Shown one piece after another: positions 33,874-45,440 of a stretch of DNA of 64,000 nucleotides (position 1 is its first letter; every line of letters starts with the position of its first letter). The stretch is from Ischnura elegans. Its lineage: Eukaryota; Arthropoda; Insecta; Odonata; Coenagrionidae. The translations under genes were made by a program, and so were the position numbers. A model generated the notes under the pieces. The model ran no database searches. It saw only the letters and a program-made list of their open reading frames with translations, and was not told where the DNA came from. The stretch spans positions 77,635,907-77,699,906 of the forward strand of contig NC_060249.1 of assembly GCF_921293095.1 (NCBI RefSeq), given 5' to 3'.

Positions 33874-35303
33874 TCAGTGAGGCAACACTCTACCATACTT
33901 TCCGATCATTATTTCTTCCTTGGTCTTGCGAGGTGGTTTACTGATAGGTGTTTCTTTGGCTCTCCTTAAAACATCAATTGCCCATTCCTCGGCATTAAAT
34001 TTTTCGGCTAGTCGTATTTCTTCCAAAAGAGATGCTTGGAAAGCTTTTTCTTTTCTTAGTTCTCGCCTTTGCCTGATCTAAAATAAATAGCCTAATTAGT
34101 AACAAGAAATATTAGGGCATCAATTAAGATAAGTTTGATTGACTATCAAGCCAACATAACGGCAGTCTTGTGAGCAGAGTTACATGAAGATGTCCCATTA
34201 TATTTTTCAGAGGAATGGTGAAAGATTATTAAATATAAAGTGGAATTTTTACAAGCTGAACAATGAGAATGGTGAAGTCTTCTCGGGGTTTCCACCGGGT
34301 GAGTTGATTGCAGGCCGACGTTTCGACGGCAGAGGCACCCATCGAAACGTCGGCCTACAATGGACTCACCCGGAAGAAAACCCGAGAAGACTTCAACAAA
34401 GAACAAGATCGTATTTCGAACAATTAGAATAATATCATTTTCCTCAAAATTCACCGCTGATATTGCTCGCTGGGAATTCTAAAATTACCCTCTACACTAA
34501 CTTCTATTTCACGAAAAACTATGAGTTAGTCGGCTGATATGGATGCATGCATCAGTCAGTGTTAAGAAAACACAGATTAAGACTAAGGACATGATTTTTT
34601 TGTCATAATTATAATGTATAAAGTTAATATGCAAATAACTCTTAATTCTTTATTACGCTATTTCAAGACCAAAGGCTTAACCTTAAAATTACCTTTGCCC
34701 ACTCGAATTTCATCCTTTTCCTGAGTTTCTTCAGTTTGTGCTTCTTCATTTTGCGACGTCTGATTACTATGAGCCTGGCAGCATACTTTTTGAATTTTCC
34801 ATATTCAGGGGCAAGAAGTTCCTTCAAGCCTTCTGGAGTCTCATTTTCTTTTTGATTCTGATAATCATAAATAATAGTAATTGTTGGCGCAGTAATTGGT
34901 TTGGAAGGGAATCGTTCAGGTACATCCACTTGTTTATTTGTAATACCTAAATCGATCACCAAAGGTTGATTCACTTGCGCATTTACATTCTCGACTCTGG
35001 TCAAGCATGGTAATCTACTGCTAGTTGGAGAAATGAAACGGCCAACGAGTAAGCTCCTTGGAGTAAATTTGATTCTATAGTCTCTTTTAAATGGAAAACA
35101 GTTTATTCGGAGAATATTAGAGTGTAGCCCCACTTGATGCTTAAACGTCGATACCGACTGAGAAAACTGGTCTGAAAAGGATAGTGAATAAGCATGAGTA
35201 TACTCAATATAATTTCAATAGAGAACAACAAATACACTTCACTGCTGTGTTTACCAAATCCAATCCGCGACAACCGCAAATTTCTTGATAACATTCCCCA
35301 CAT
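33874..35303 (-). CDS. AURKAIP1: Mitochondrial small-subunit ribosomal protein mS38 (AURKAIP1)
   Basis: Three exons read 35303-35255, 35171-34693 and 34077-33874, with phases that agree, giving 243 aa. The N-terminus MWGMLSRNLRLSRIGF is rich in arginine without acidic residues, as expected of a mitochondrial presequence. The conserved C-terminal block is split by intron 2: IRRRKMKKHKLKKLRKRMKF then EWAK, joined to IRQRRELRKEKAFQASLLEE. This basic block is the mS38/AURKAIP1 signature; mS38 lies near the decoding region of the mitoribosome, and the same protein was named in humans as an Aurora-A interactor. Both introns are GT-AG. The first-exon assignment rests on splice phase and the presequence and is a little less certain than the rest. 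Confidence 0.93.
34272..34396. repeat. Inverted pair of Penelope-like element ends in mS38 intron 2
   Basis: A 125-bp imperfect palindrome with arms GAAGTCTTCTCGGG and GCCGACGTTTCGA. Read on one strand it ends CGAAACGTCGGC, then CCGGAAGAAAACCCGAGAAG, the same layout as the terminal repeats of the Penelope-like element at 43820-45482 (CGAAAC, then CGGAAGAAAACCC). It is probably a deleted copy keeping only the inverted terminal parts. Confidence 0.6.
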
Positions 35304-37516
35304 CTTTACGCGGCAATTTTAACATCACTGTCACGTCATTAACTAGCTGTGATTTTTTTAAAACACCTAACACAATAAAAATTCAGTCATTCACTTTACA
35401 AACACCCGAAACCCGAATAAAATACAGATTGTAAAGTCTCACAGTTGATAACAGAACACCACGGAACACCCTGAGCAAAAACGCATTTAGTCCAGCATTT
35501 GTTAATGAGCAGTTCTGGGAGACCTCTACGACAGAATCTGGAAGCATATTGCGGTACTTCATATTTCGAAATTAATCTTGGCAGATTAAAATGTTTTATT
35601 CAGAATATTGGGAGAATTTGAATGCATATGCTTTTAAAACTTGAAATTCCTATTTTCAATACAATTATAAACCATATTGGCCAACAGCATTCAGTGGGTG
35701 TATCGAGAGTCTGTATTTTATGGATGTTACAGATTGTGGTGCGTAGTTAATTTATTTCATGCTTCTAGCCAGTGACTTCCTGCGATGTTGGTTTCCATAT
35801 AAAGTTGAATTTGCATGCTAACTTACGATTTTATTTGCTGAACGTGTGAAGTTACCGTTGATGTTGTCGTATGCGTAGCATGAAATGTATACCCTTCTAA
35901 ACCATAGTACTTCCTTGGGTGTCTCCTATTCCTGTATTCTGTCTATAATGGAGAAAGTTTGAGGATTTCATCATCCACGTAGTTCTCTGCTCTACCTTTG
36001 CTCTCTCATCACTGGATATTATGGTACCATCCATTTTACTTTATACATGGTTTATTCATTATCCTTCAAGTTCACTGTAGAATAGTTTGTCTCATCCTTG
36101 CCACCGATATTCTCTTTGGTTCAAAGTAATTATCAGCTCTTCTAGTATACAATTCAATTCGTGGGTGAGGAAGTAGGCATTTGTTCGCATGATGATAATG
36201 TAGCGCAATTAAAGCTGCTATCTTATGTCGTATGCAATTGTTGCCCCTTAAAGCTGTATCATTAAAACCGCAACGAAGTATCCCTCCCTCTTCAGGAATT
36301 AAAATATACCAATAAGGATGTAGGACTCTTGTTAGCTGTCCCTAAGCACCCCAAACCTGTATGGATTTCCTTGGTGATGTGAATTTTAAATGGTTCGTAT
36401 GGCAATGTAAGACATTATTTAATGAGCTATCGATATTTGTTTTGACATGCGATTTCATAATTTTTTTAAAGTACTTAGGTCAATTTACCATTGAGTGTTC
36501 ATTGGTGTTTCATCGACACCTCCAGGCAAGTTGTTCTGATACCTTTTATGGATAAATATTTTTTTGTGCCGAATGGTAATTATAATTTACTTCATGGTTT
36601 GTATTTAAAGGTTATGCATAATTCAGATAGTTAAAGGGTTGGTATACTCCAGCCCTTCATCTCTCAAAGTACTCTCTTTGATGTCTTGGAGGGATTTCTC
36701 CATTTAATTTTCCCTCGACTTTGGGTACTTCTCTCATAAGTTTGCCCGTAATGGGCCAGTCCAGCATTTTCTTTTGTGGCACATTGTGCTTCCCTGTACC
36801 CTTCCTTATCCTATTCTTCTGTTTATATCCTCCTATTTCAGTTTTCTGTCTGTTTTGTATCCATTTACAGTATCCTCCTCTTGCTCTACGTCCTGAAGAG
36901 GCTTTTGTTTTTTTAGTTCAGTTTTTCCAATGGCCTATTCTTCTAATGTGCAGGGTGCTGCTACTCCATAAACACTCTTGCATTCTGATTCCTTATCTCC
37001 AGTCTTATGCTCATCAAGGAAAGTAACAGCCTTTGTCATGATATCCACCATAAATATGATGGCCGATATATTCTTTGCTTCTTCTATCCTTGGTAATGTT
37101 TCTCCTAAATTAGGCGAATGATTCGTCTCCCTCCAGTCTCTCTCCATTGTGATATATGTCAGGTACCGAAATCTCCGCTTCGCTCATAGCCTTGTCTGAT
37201 TTTTTATGTTCAAGTGCCTCAGTTTTTGTCTGATGTTTTTCGTATTGTAATTCTGAAGTATCAGTCTTATTCATTGATTTTGGTTGTTCTCATGTTATGA
37301 AACTATTTTGAAAATAAGGCAAGCGTCCAATGTTAATTTCTTCTCCAGTTGCCTATATACATTTGATTCACTGTGCTATTTCTTTCATGGCTTTCTTCGT
37401 ATGCATATTGAACTGTATTGGCAATAGGTCATTAATCTATCAGACCCATTATTTAAATTTTTCTTATGTATGTTCCTTAATGCATGCATATTGTGGCCGC
37501 CTGGTTCATGTAGAGA
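35304..37516. other. Intergenic DNA
   Basis: AT-rich sequence of 2.2 kb upstream of mS38. It should contain that gene's promoter near 35304-35500, but no specific element is visible. A pyrimidine-rich tract spans about 36640-36960. No gene is supported. Confidence 0.35.
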
Positions 37517-37518
37517 TA

Positions 37519-39248
37519 CACCCATGTCTCGTATAGCGCAAGGGATGCGTTCCTTGGGGTCTTTGCGCTATACGAATTTGCGTTATACGAGAGCGTTTTA
37601 ACATAGGGAAGATAGGGATGCGTTCCTGGTAGCATAGGTCTTTGGTATTGAATTTCCTCTAAAACATCTATATTCCCATAAAAAGCCGTAGAAAACATTA
37701 TTTCTATAAATATTTATAGTTTAAAACATCTTTAAAGATAGTATTCACGCATTCAAAGACTTTTATTCACGTAAAAAAAAATTCTTACGTGCTTTCGAAA
37801 TTCCATCCTGTCGTGCGGGTGGGCTAACATCTGCTATCTCAGGGGATCGTAATGCGTTGCCGGCAGTTGACGATTTTTCAAACTAGTCTAAAAACAACTG
37901 TTGTGTCACCCAGGCCCTTTTGTCGCTCATCGAAATGACAGGAAAATGCTACTTTAAATGCCATTTCATAGCTAGCGGAGTTTATGAATGATAAATCATT
38001 TTAATTTGAAGTCCTCCGAGTCATTAGCAGCTACGTGAAACAGTCTTTAAATGCCTTGAAACCTGACCAAGGTTTCCCTTCCCTGAAAATGAATGAACGA
38101 GAATGCATTCTTTTCCAAAAGAATATCGTCTCGTCAACACTAAATCTAGTTGAGGGGGAAAGGAGCCACTTTCAATAACAGCTTGGAGTTCATCAGAAAA
38201 TGTTGTGGTGGCTGCGCTATCAACACTTGCAGATTCACCTGATATCGCCGCACTGAAAATACCTGCTTGCCGTTTAAATTCTGGAACCAACCGCTTTCAC
38301 TAAATGTCTCGGAGCGATTACCACTCTCGTCTTTTTGTACCGATTCCCCATGAACTTTCCGTATGTGTAGACCGCTTGGTTGAAGTTGGTGCGGCTGAGG
38401 TCACTGATATTTTAGCTTCGTCTTTATTCAGAATAAGGCATCGTGAGTTTAAACTTCCACGCAATATCGCTTTGACGCTCTCCATTTTCAAAGCAATTGA
38501 CCTCTCTCAAGTCCTCTTCTAGGTTTATGGTTTTTCTTGATAAATTCTTGATTTTTCTACACGCATTCCTATTTTTTGCCATATTCTCTTGGTTTTTACT
38601 CCGTATGGCTTTATCTAAATCACCTTCTTCTGCTGAACTGTATTCCTGAGACGCAGAAGGCCTATGACTGCGGGGAGGGAACGAAGCCATTGTGTTTGAG
38701 ACTCTATAGCGGACCCTTTTATGTGTTGATGCTATTCATGCGCAACTCGGCCACTGCTCCATTTCTCCCCCGTGAATACCGATGACCTTGAAGGCTTTAG
38801 CCTAGACCCTCTACCTGGAAGTCAATCGCCCGGTAACCTACGACGGCAAAAATACGTCTCAAACCGTATTGCTGAAAAAAAATCATTTCCGCTAGCCCCA
38901 CGCTTAATTAACGATCTAAATTATTTATTATCATTCTGTTAATGAGACGAGATAAATCTTCGGTAGGCCGGCTATCTGGACCCAATGACGAGTAATACTT
39001 TTGGCAATTGCACAGCAATGAATTTCGATTAATATATAAACAAAAAAGAAGATTTGAGGCAAGAAATAATATTAATATGCGTAAATTGATAGAAATTACG
39101 TGTGTACTTAGCGCAAGTTCACGTTTTATCACGAGAGCGTTTAAAATTTTTGATTAGGCTACACTGCGTTGCAATGTTTCCCCGAGGAACGAATTTGCGC
39201 TATATCGAAATTGCGCAAATCGAAATTGCGCTATACGAGACATGGGTG
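37519..39248. mobile_element. Tigger-like element relic (1.7 kb)
   Basis: Inverted ends start CACCCATGTCTCGTATAGCG on both sides, flanked by TA (37517-37518 and 39249-39250). Inside the ends the repeats continue with variants of GCGCTATACGAA and GCAAAT. A decayed Tigger transposase lies on the minus strand at about 38030-38690. The terminal CAC in place of CAG is unusual for Tigger, but the encoded protein settles the superfamily. Confidence 0.85.
38030..38690 (-). pseudogene. Tigger transposase relic with CENP-B-type HTH
   Basis: Minus strand, from 38690: MASFPPRSHRPSA leader, then KTINLEEDLREVNCFENGER and QSDIAWKFKLT, the N-terminal helix-turn-helix shared by CENP-B and Tigger/pogo transposases. 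After a frame break a second piece, ISGESASVDSAATTTFSDEL, corresponds to the linker before the catalytic core. QLDLVLTRRYSFGKECI stands where family members read a VFNxDETGLFWKKMP-type sequence, so the first catalytic aspartate motif is lost. Several disruptions; the C-terminal two thirds are missing. Confidence 0.8.
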
Positions 39249-39250
39249 TA

Positions 39251-40040
39251 TAAGGTTTTAGCCCCTGAAGTTTAGCCCTGTAATATATAAAATATACTTC
39301 AACTAGTAATAAACCGAAACGTCAGTTATTGTACATAAATTTCTTGGTTATTTCTGTCCTATTTTTGTGTATCTATGTACTGCTGGTATGGATATAAGTC
39401 TGACACTCCGAGGTTTTTTTATGGATCAGAGATTTAGTTTTGAGGTATTTTCACGCAATTTATCACGAAAAACATTTAGTATTGAGCACTTTTGTCATTA
39501 AAATAGATACTATATTGCATGAAATTACATTTGAACACCATTGAATATAAGCAGTTGTTATTCTATATCAGCAGTAATAACATAGTTAAAATTGCCAAAA
39601 GTGTAGTGCAAAGAAATGTATTCATATCAAAGCTTCACTCAATTTCCACTGCACAAATAATGGATGGTAATAGCTAATGAATGACCCTTCATTTTAGTCA
39701 AGCCTTTTGTTCTCGTCCAACTGGTATATGTATAGTTTTTAAGGGCTCAGCGATGCTATTGCAGTGATGTGTTTGCTGAATGGTTTTTCTCATTGCACCA
39801 GAAACATTGAGGAAATGATCTACCAATGTCAGCCTATTGAATATTTTAGAAAATTAATGTATCTCAGAATGAATTTATGTGTCCTCTCCCCCGGTTAATA
39901 GTGTATGCTGTACAAAATTTTGAATTCCTAAGTCTATCTGTAGATGACAGAACAACAAGGGTGCATCCAGACAGTCTTGTGGGCCTGAATGTCTGTGAGA
40001 GGCAATACCATCTTGCTTAGCCCACCCATGTATTTGCTGT
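39251..40040. other. Intergenic DNA
   Basis: AT-rich with no recognisable gene or repeat up to the GC-rich 5' leader of the LINE near 40050. Confidence 0.35.
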
Positions 40041-40499
40041 GTGTGGCGACCTGTGTTGCTGGGAATGGGGATCCTGGTGGCTGAGGGGACCTTCTCTGTG
40101 GGAGGGGAGAATCCCCAACACTCCACTTTGGCCCCTGACTCTCCTAGACAGGTGGCTGGGAACTAGTCCAGTCCTGGCTCCTGGTGGCTGGGGAGATAAA
40201 GAGGCCTTCATAGGGCGGCCGAAGGCATGTAGGTTTGGAGGGCCCCTACGCCAGAGTTTCTAACCCGAAGGAGACTCGCTTATCGAAGGTTCCTATATCC
40301 CTTGGGTAGCCCTGACGTCCACACTGGATCGCCGTGTGGCGTCCCGAATGTGTGGCTCTGTGGTGGGTGGGGAGCCCAGGGGATGAATTTTGTATAAGTG
40401 TATGGATAATAGAAAAATTTATTTCCTCCACTGAAAAGATCCTGTCCGGAAACGGGCGAAGGAGAAGTTAATTCTTCCGTTTGTCAGAAATATTTGGTA

Positions 40500-41313
40500 A
40501 TGAAATGTGCAAATGATGGTGAGACTCTGACTAAGATGTCTCCTTTCTTAATAAGATGAGTTCTGTCTGCAGCAGTTAGGGGAGAATTGGAATCAGCAAA
40601 GTGAAAAGTTACAACAAATGGGAAAATTAAACGACATCCCTATCAAGGTCCAGGTGCACTGCACCTGTAGGGGAGTCATAACCCACTATGACCTTCTCTA
40701 CGTCCATGAAGATGAAATAAAGAGAGAGATGGCATCTCAGGGTGTTATTGGCTGTTGTCGATTGAAGACTAAGAGGAACGGTGAGCTGGTTAACAGCACG
40801 TCTCTCATCCTCACTTTCTCTCGAGATAATCTCCCTTGCAAGGTCTTTGTGGGATATGAATCGTTTTCCATCCGCCCATTCATCCCAAGTCTCATGCGTT
40901 GCTTTCAATGCCAGCATTTCAGCCACATTGCTACAAGATGTGAGGGCAAGGCCACCTGCCCACGCTGTGGCAAAGAAAAGCACGATGGTGACTCGTGCAC
41001 CTCTGAACCAACCTCAATCAATTATCCGTTATACTCTCGAGATTGCCCCAAAATGCGAGGAGAGGAAAAAGTAATGGAGTCAAAGACCGTGGAAAAGCTG
41101 CCATATCATGGAGCCCAAAAAAAATACAGAACTCCTATCGCCCCTATGTTCTCGAGCTCGTATGCTACCATTGTAGATAATGAGAAGAAAAATATTCCAA
41201 ACACGGAAGAGAAAAAGAAGGAAGAATCGGGTCTTAAGAATATTAAACAAGCCAAGCCAGATAAGGCTACTAAGCCAGCAACTAAGAAGGGCACACTGCT
41301 GGAAAAAAAATGA
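40500..41313 (+). pseudogene. LINE ORF1, gag-like protein with CCHC knuckles
   Basis: The frame probably began at the ATG at 40500 (MKCANDGETLTKMSPFLI), which is stopped after about 18 codons and shifted near 40605. The main open frame, 40618-41313, starts GKLNDIPIKVQVH and carries two zinc knuckles, CFQCQHFSHIATRC and CPRCGKEKHDGDSC, then a lysine-rich tail. Such ORF1 proteins bind the LINE's RNA. At least one stop and one frameshift make it non-functional. Confidence 0.8.
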
Positions 41314-41582
41314 TGCTAGTCAGGGTTCTTAAAAGAAGAACCCAACCAAAACCACCATTGGGGCCTCGCAAAGGAAGCGTGGAATGATTCAGTCCCCGGG
41401 TCCATCTGGTTCTCCTACACGTAGCTAACCAGAATCTATGGAAGAAGACAAATATATTCCCGAATCGGAAATAATCCGGGCGAAAGCCATGGAGAAGAGA
41501 CGCATTAAGCGTTGACTCTCCCTTTGGCAGTTTTAAAATTATTTATTTTTCTATTTATTAAAATTTTTATTAATCAATTTTT

Positions 41583-41698
41583 ATGGCTTTTATCATACAG
41601 TGGAACTGTAACGGACTTTATCGGCATAAGGAGGAGCTTGACATTTTAATCAGAGATTTTTACCCGTCCTGTATAAGTCTGCAGGAAATGCATTTTAA
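41583..41698 (+). pseudogene. LINE ORF2 start, endonuclease fragment
   Basis: MAFIIQWNCNGLYRHKEELD followed by ILIRDFYPSCISLQEMHF is the N-terminal strand-helix of an APE-type endonuclease of I/Jockey LINEs. It is cut at the TTAA (41695-41698) by the piggyBac-type insertion. Confidence 0.82.
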
Positions 41699-43135
41699 CC
41701 CTTTAAGTGCCACTGGCTTTTTGGTGGGTACTCCCAGAAGTGCCATGGGTATTTTGTTAATTTTGTAGGCCTTTATTCAAAACTTAATAATTTGCTTATT
41801 TGTAGCTGTTTTTGCATAATTCTTTTTGTATTTGGCAGTGAGTTCTTTCTTAAAAATAAAAATTAAAAAATATTGCCCGTTTATTCTTGGTAAAACGCAA
41901 TTCCTGTAGCTTAAGCTTTATGAGTTTGAACAATTTAATTTTTCACTTTTGACCCAAAAATCGAGATGTAAAATCCTTTCTACATCGATAAAACAAGAAT
42001 AAACATAAAATTTCATTGTTTTTCTTGAAAATTGTCACAAAAGTGCAAAAATAATTGCACAAATTTTCAGTATTTTTTTATTTTATTTTTGCAATTTCAG
42101 TTGCATACAATTCAGGAAGATCAAGAAAATTATAAGATGAATCTTTTCTTAGCCATGAGTCTAAATCATGTGAAAACTTTATGACAGAGGTATCTGGATA
42201 ATAATGGCAAAAATTTGTGCTAATTATAGCAAAAAATTATTTACAATTACACTAAAAGTTATTAAACATATGTTAGTTCACATTCATTCAAAAAATTGCA
42301 ACATTTCAAACTTACTTCCAAATGAAATAAATGAATGTAACGTGATTCACAAATGTGATAAGAAACACAGTCCATGTATACCTTTTCCACATTTAACACT
42401 ATCTGTTCTAGATCTATGGACGGGGCCGCCATCTTTCCTTCTGCATACAACACAAACTTTTTCCCTCCTCCCTGGCAATTTCCTTATCCCCCACATTCCC
42501 GTCGACACTGTACTGGGAGTTGACAGATTTGGATTATTCTTTGTAAGAAACCATTCACCCTTAATGCTGTCTATTATTTCAGTCATAAACTGCAATCTTG
42601 AAATTTTCTTGCTAGGATTGCTTGATTTATAGATAAAATAGGCATTCAGTACCATTCTAGAAACTACATTGAAAACTACTTTCTTCCAATGTTTCAATGA
42701 TCTTCTCTCATCTAAATAACCATAAAGCATCATATCCGAAGTATCAATCCCACCCATATACCGATTGTACTGTTCAATGATTTGTGGCCTTTTCTTTGGC
42801 AATTTTTGACCCTTTCGAGCAACGTAATTGCTTTTGGCTATCAAGTTAGTTGAAAGTAATAAAACTGGATTTTTCTGTGATTTTTTTTTCTCGGTATCCA
42901 AGGAAGAGAAGGTCTTCACATCTAACATACTTTTTCTCACCCACGCTGTATTTTTCTTCGAGGGGTTGAGGAATTCCTTTCCTATTAAGTCTCAACGTAC
43001 CAGTTAAAAATGTACTTTTTTTAACAAATCACGAGCTAAATCTATTCTTGTGAAAAAATTGTCCAATACAACATGATACCCTTTCATAAAATAGTTTCCA
43101 GCACTCAGTAAATTGTTTACTACCCTTTGAAAATG
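41699..43135 (-). mobile_element. piggyBac-type transposon relic
   Basis: The end CCCTTTAAGTGCCACTGGC abuts TTAA at 41695-41698; CCCTTT next to TTAA is typical of piggyBac ends. A minus-strand transposase relic starts inside. No partner end with TTAA is found on the other side, where the CCTATAGG array begins near 43140, so the far end is lost. Confidence 0.78.
42347..43130 (-). pseudogene. piggyBac transposase, C-terminal half
   Basis: Upstream part (43130-42950): NYFMKGYHVVLDNFFTRIDL, where the DNFF motif holds a catalytic aspartate of piggyBac transposases. After disruptions, the open frame 42940-42347 reads IIEQYNRYMGGIDTSDMML, YLDERRSLKHWKKVVFNVV, then a C-terminal cysteine-rich domain CVVCRRKDG and CGKGIHGLCF that binds the terminal repeats. 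MGGIDTSD carries the last catalytic aspartate. The N-terminal half is missing and at least two frame breaks are present. Confidence 0.85.
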
Positions 43136-43139
43136 TCCC

Positions 43140-43440
43140 ATTGATTTCCTATAGGGTTTTAAGAAATACTATTGGAATTATGTAAATTCCTACAGGAAAT
43201 GGAATTTCCTATAGGAATCACAATGGTTTGTGTAGGAACAATTAAGATTTCTATAGAAACCTATATTGGTCCTATGGGAACCTTAATTGTTCCTATAGGA
43301 ACCATTGTGATTCCTATAGGAAATTCTATTTCCTATAGGGTTTTAAGAAATACTATAGGAATCACAATGGTTCCTATAGGAACAATTAAGGTTCCTATAG
43401 GAACCTATTTTGGTCCTATAGGAACCTATATGGAAGGAGG
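43140..43440. repeat. Array of CCTATAGG palindromes
   Basis: About 300 bp made of the 12-base palindrome TTCCTATAGGAA and near variants, spaced by 8-12 bases such as CCATTGTGA and ACAATTAAGG. Eight exact CCTATAGG cores are seen. Blocks also repeat at a larger scale: AGGGTTTTAAGAAATACTAT occurs twice, and GGAATCACAATGGTT recurs on both strands. A 95-codon open frame across it is a by-product of the repeat. Confidence 0.85.
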
Positions 43441-43639
43441 AATGGAGCACTGTGAATGATGACGACCTGTAAAAATGACAAAACACCAAACATTCATTTT
43501 TTAATTACATTGTACTTTTATTATCTTAATCAATAGATTTCTAATCACATCTCTTTAACAAATTATGGCAATTAGAGAAATATACATTTTCAGTCTCTTA
43601 GTGCAATGGAGTGTATGATATTTTTAGTGAGTCTATCTT

Positions 43640-43805
43640 TAGCTAACACAAACTGGATGGTTTACCCACGCGGCAGAATAATGAAAAATAGTTTACATCC
43701 TATTCTCAGACTTACTGAATATACCCGCAAAATTTCATAGGAATCGGTCCAGCCGTTTCGGAGGAGTTTGTCTACAAATACTGTGGAACAAGAATTTTAT
43801 ATATT
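43640..43805. repeat. Likely LINE 3' tail fragment
   Basis: The stretch with CGCAAAATTTCATAGGAATC, GGTCCAGCCGTTTCGGAGGA and a tail ACAAGAATTTTATATATTAG matches, from memory, a motif common at the 3' ends of insect non-LTR elements. No coding part is attached, so the family is not certain. The 200 bases before it, from 43441, hold nothing recognisable. Confidence 0.4.
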
Positions 43806-43880
43806 AGATATACTTTGTTAGAGCGTAGGTTTCCGCGGCGATGGTTTGATCTCTGCATTTCTCCAGGGTTTTCTTCCGCG

Positions 43881-44309
43881 TCAGATTGTTGGTTGACAAC
43901 AGTTTCGCTGGCTATCCTGCCGGTTTCTGCCTCGCTTATATACTGTAGGCTGGATGGGAGCTGCACTGTGATTGGCTGTCTGACTGGGTGCTTCTCTCTG
44001 GTTGGCTCTCTCTTTGATCACTCTTTTCCAGGCGCTGTGAAGGAAGTATCCATCTTCTCTATTGAAATTCAAAGGTGTTTTTTGAATTTCTATTGCTTCC
44101 CTGATTTGTCTAGGGAAATATCGGCACTCCTTAACTAAAAGTTTCTTCTCCTCAAATTTAATGTCATGGCCGGGTTCCGACCATGCATGTTCGGCGATGG
44201 CAGAGAGTTGAAACTGCTTGTTCTTGGTCGCCCTCTGATGTTCTTTAATCCTCACATGCATGGAGCGGCAAGTTTCCCCTATGTAGGATTTTCCGCAGGA
44301 GCAGGGCAC
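43881..44309 (-). pseudogene. Penelope GIY-YIG endonuclease part
   Basis: Reads MPCSCGKSYIGETCRSMHVR, IKEHQRATKNKQF and SAIAEHAWSEPGHDIKF. The SYIGET block with the following R and H residues is the GIY-YIG nuclease core that Penelope-like elements carry after the reverse transcriptase, and CSCG is the zinc-binding linker. The frame runs into the inverted terminal repeat. Confidence 0.85.
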
Positions 44310-44322
44310 CTTGTATACCCCC

Positions 44323-45303
44323 TCATGCAGTTCTTGAGGAATGATATCCTTGGGCCCGGGGAGGAAGTCTTATCTTGGTCACACAGTTATATCTGGTGAT
44401 CACTTCGTGCTTTTTTAATATTCTGGCGATCCTCTCTGACGTTCCAGCAATGAAAGGGATGGTGACGTATAGCTTCCTTGACGATTCTTCTTCTCCAACG
44501 TTATCACTCTGGTTTTCAATGGTGGCCTTGCGTCGCTTTTCCTCCTCCTTCGTGGTCCTTTTAAGGACCAATTCTCTCCTATAGCCATTTCTCTGCAGTG
44601 CCGTAGTGAGGTGCTTTATCTCCGTGGAGAGGGAGATATCATCGGAGATATTATACGCTCTGTTAATTAATGTAGCCACTAGTGAGGCCTTCTGACTGGA
44701 ATGATGGTGAGATGCTGCATTTAGGTATCGGTCGGTGTGCGTAAGCTTTCTGTAGACAGCATGGCCGAGTCTCCCGTTGTCTTTTTTGGTCACGAGGACA
44801 TCCAGAAAATTTAATGACTGCTCCTTCTCCATATCCATAGTAAATTGGATTCCATGATGTTGTGAGTTCAGGTGCCGAAGGAACCCTTGTAGTTCCTGTA
44901 CACCATGTGGCCAGATGACGAACCTGTCGTCCACATATCTCAGCCACAACTTCGGCTTCTTTTCGCAGGATTCGAGTGCCTCCTTTTCGAATTTCTCCAT
45001 GAAGAGATTGGCTACTACTGGTGATAGTGGTGAACCCATCGCCGTGCCCTCCGTCTGTTCGTAGTAGCAACCGTTCCATAGAAAAAACGAGTTCCTTAGG
45101 CAGTGCTTGACCAGTTCCGGGAAGTCCTTTGGAATGCCATCGGATGTGAGCGATCTTACAACTTCAACTGCATCTGGAATCGGAATGTTGGTGAAAAGCG
45201 ACACCACGTCGAAGCTCACTAAAATATCGCTTTCTTTGATGGAGACATTTTTTATGATGTCAATGAAGTGAGCAGAGTTCTTCACATAAGACACACTTGC
45301 CAA
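44323..45303 (-). pseudogene. Penelope reverse transcriptase, C-terminal part
   Basis: Reads ILVSFDVVSLFTNIP, TAMGSPLSPVVANLFME and LWLRYVDDRFVIW. These are the palm and YVDD motifs of Penelope-type reverse transcriptases, related to telomerase. The fingers domain is missing because of the 5' truncation. The frame leads into the GIY-YIG part with about one break between them. Confidence 0.88.
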
Positions 45304-45402
45304 CCAGAGAGAAGCACCCAGTCAGACAGCCAATCACAGTGCAGCTCCCATACAGCCTACAGTATATAAGCGAGGCAGAAACCAACAGCCGACTCCTTCG
45401 AC

Positions 45403-45440
45403 CTGAAGACGCTGGCAGGATAGCCAGCGAAACTGTTGTC
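45403..45440 (+). ncRNA. Hammerhead-ribozyme-like motif in the Penelope terminal repeat
   Basis: CTGAAGA (45403-45409), then a perfect stem CGCTGGC/GCCAGCG closed by AGGATA, then GAAAC and a GTC 7 bases later. This is the order of a hammerhead core (CUGANGA, stem II, GAAA, stem III, UH cleavage site); hammerheads are known in Penelope terminal repeats. One base of the core is shared with stem II and stem I is not convincing, so activity is doubtful. The inverted copy at the other end lacks the CTGAAGA part. Confidence 0.5.

Larger units (their letters stand above)
40041..41698 (+). mobile_element. I/Jockey-type LINE, 5' part (leader, ORF1, start of ORF2)
   Basis: A GC-rich leader (about 40041-40450) stands out from the AT-rich surroundings. 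A gag-like ORF1 and the first codons of ORF2 (MAFIIQWNCNGLYRHKEELD from 41583) follow, the usual order for I/Jockey-group LINEs. The element ends abruptly at 41698, in the endonuclease region just after LQEMHF, where a piggyBac-type end starts at a TTAA. The rest of ORF2 is not found beyond it. Confidence 0.8.

Noticed and set aside
43172-43459. 95-codon open frame
   Set aside because: Entirely produced by the CCTATAGG palindromic repeat (IVPIGT-like repeats).
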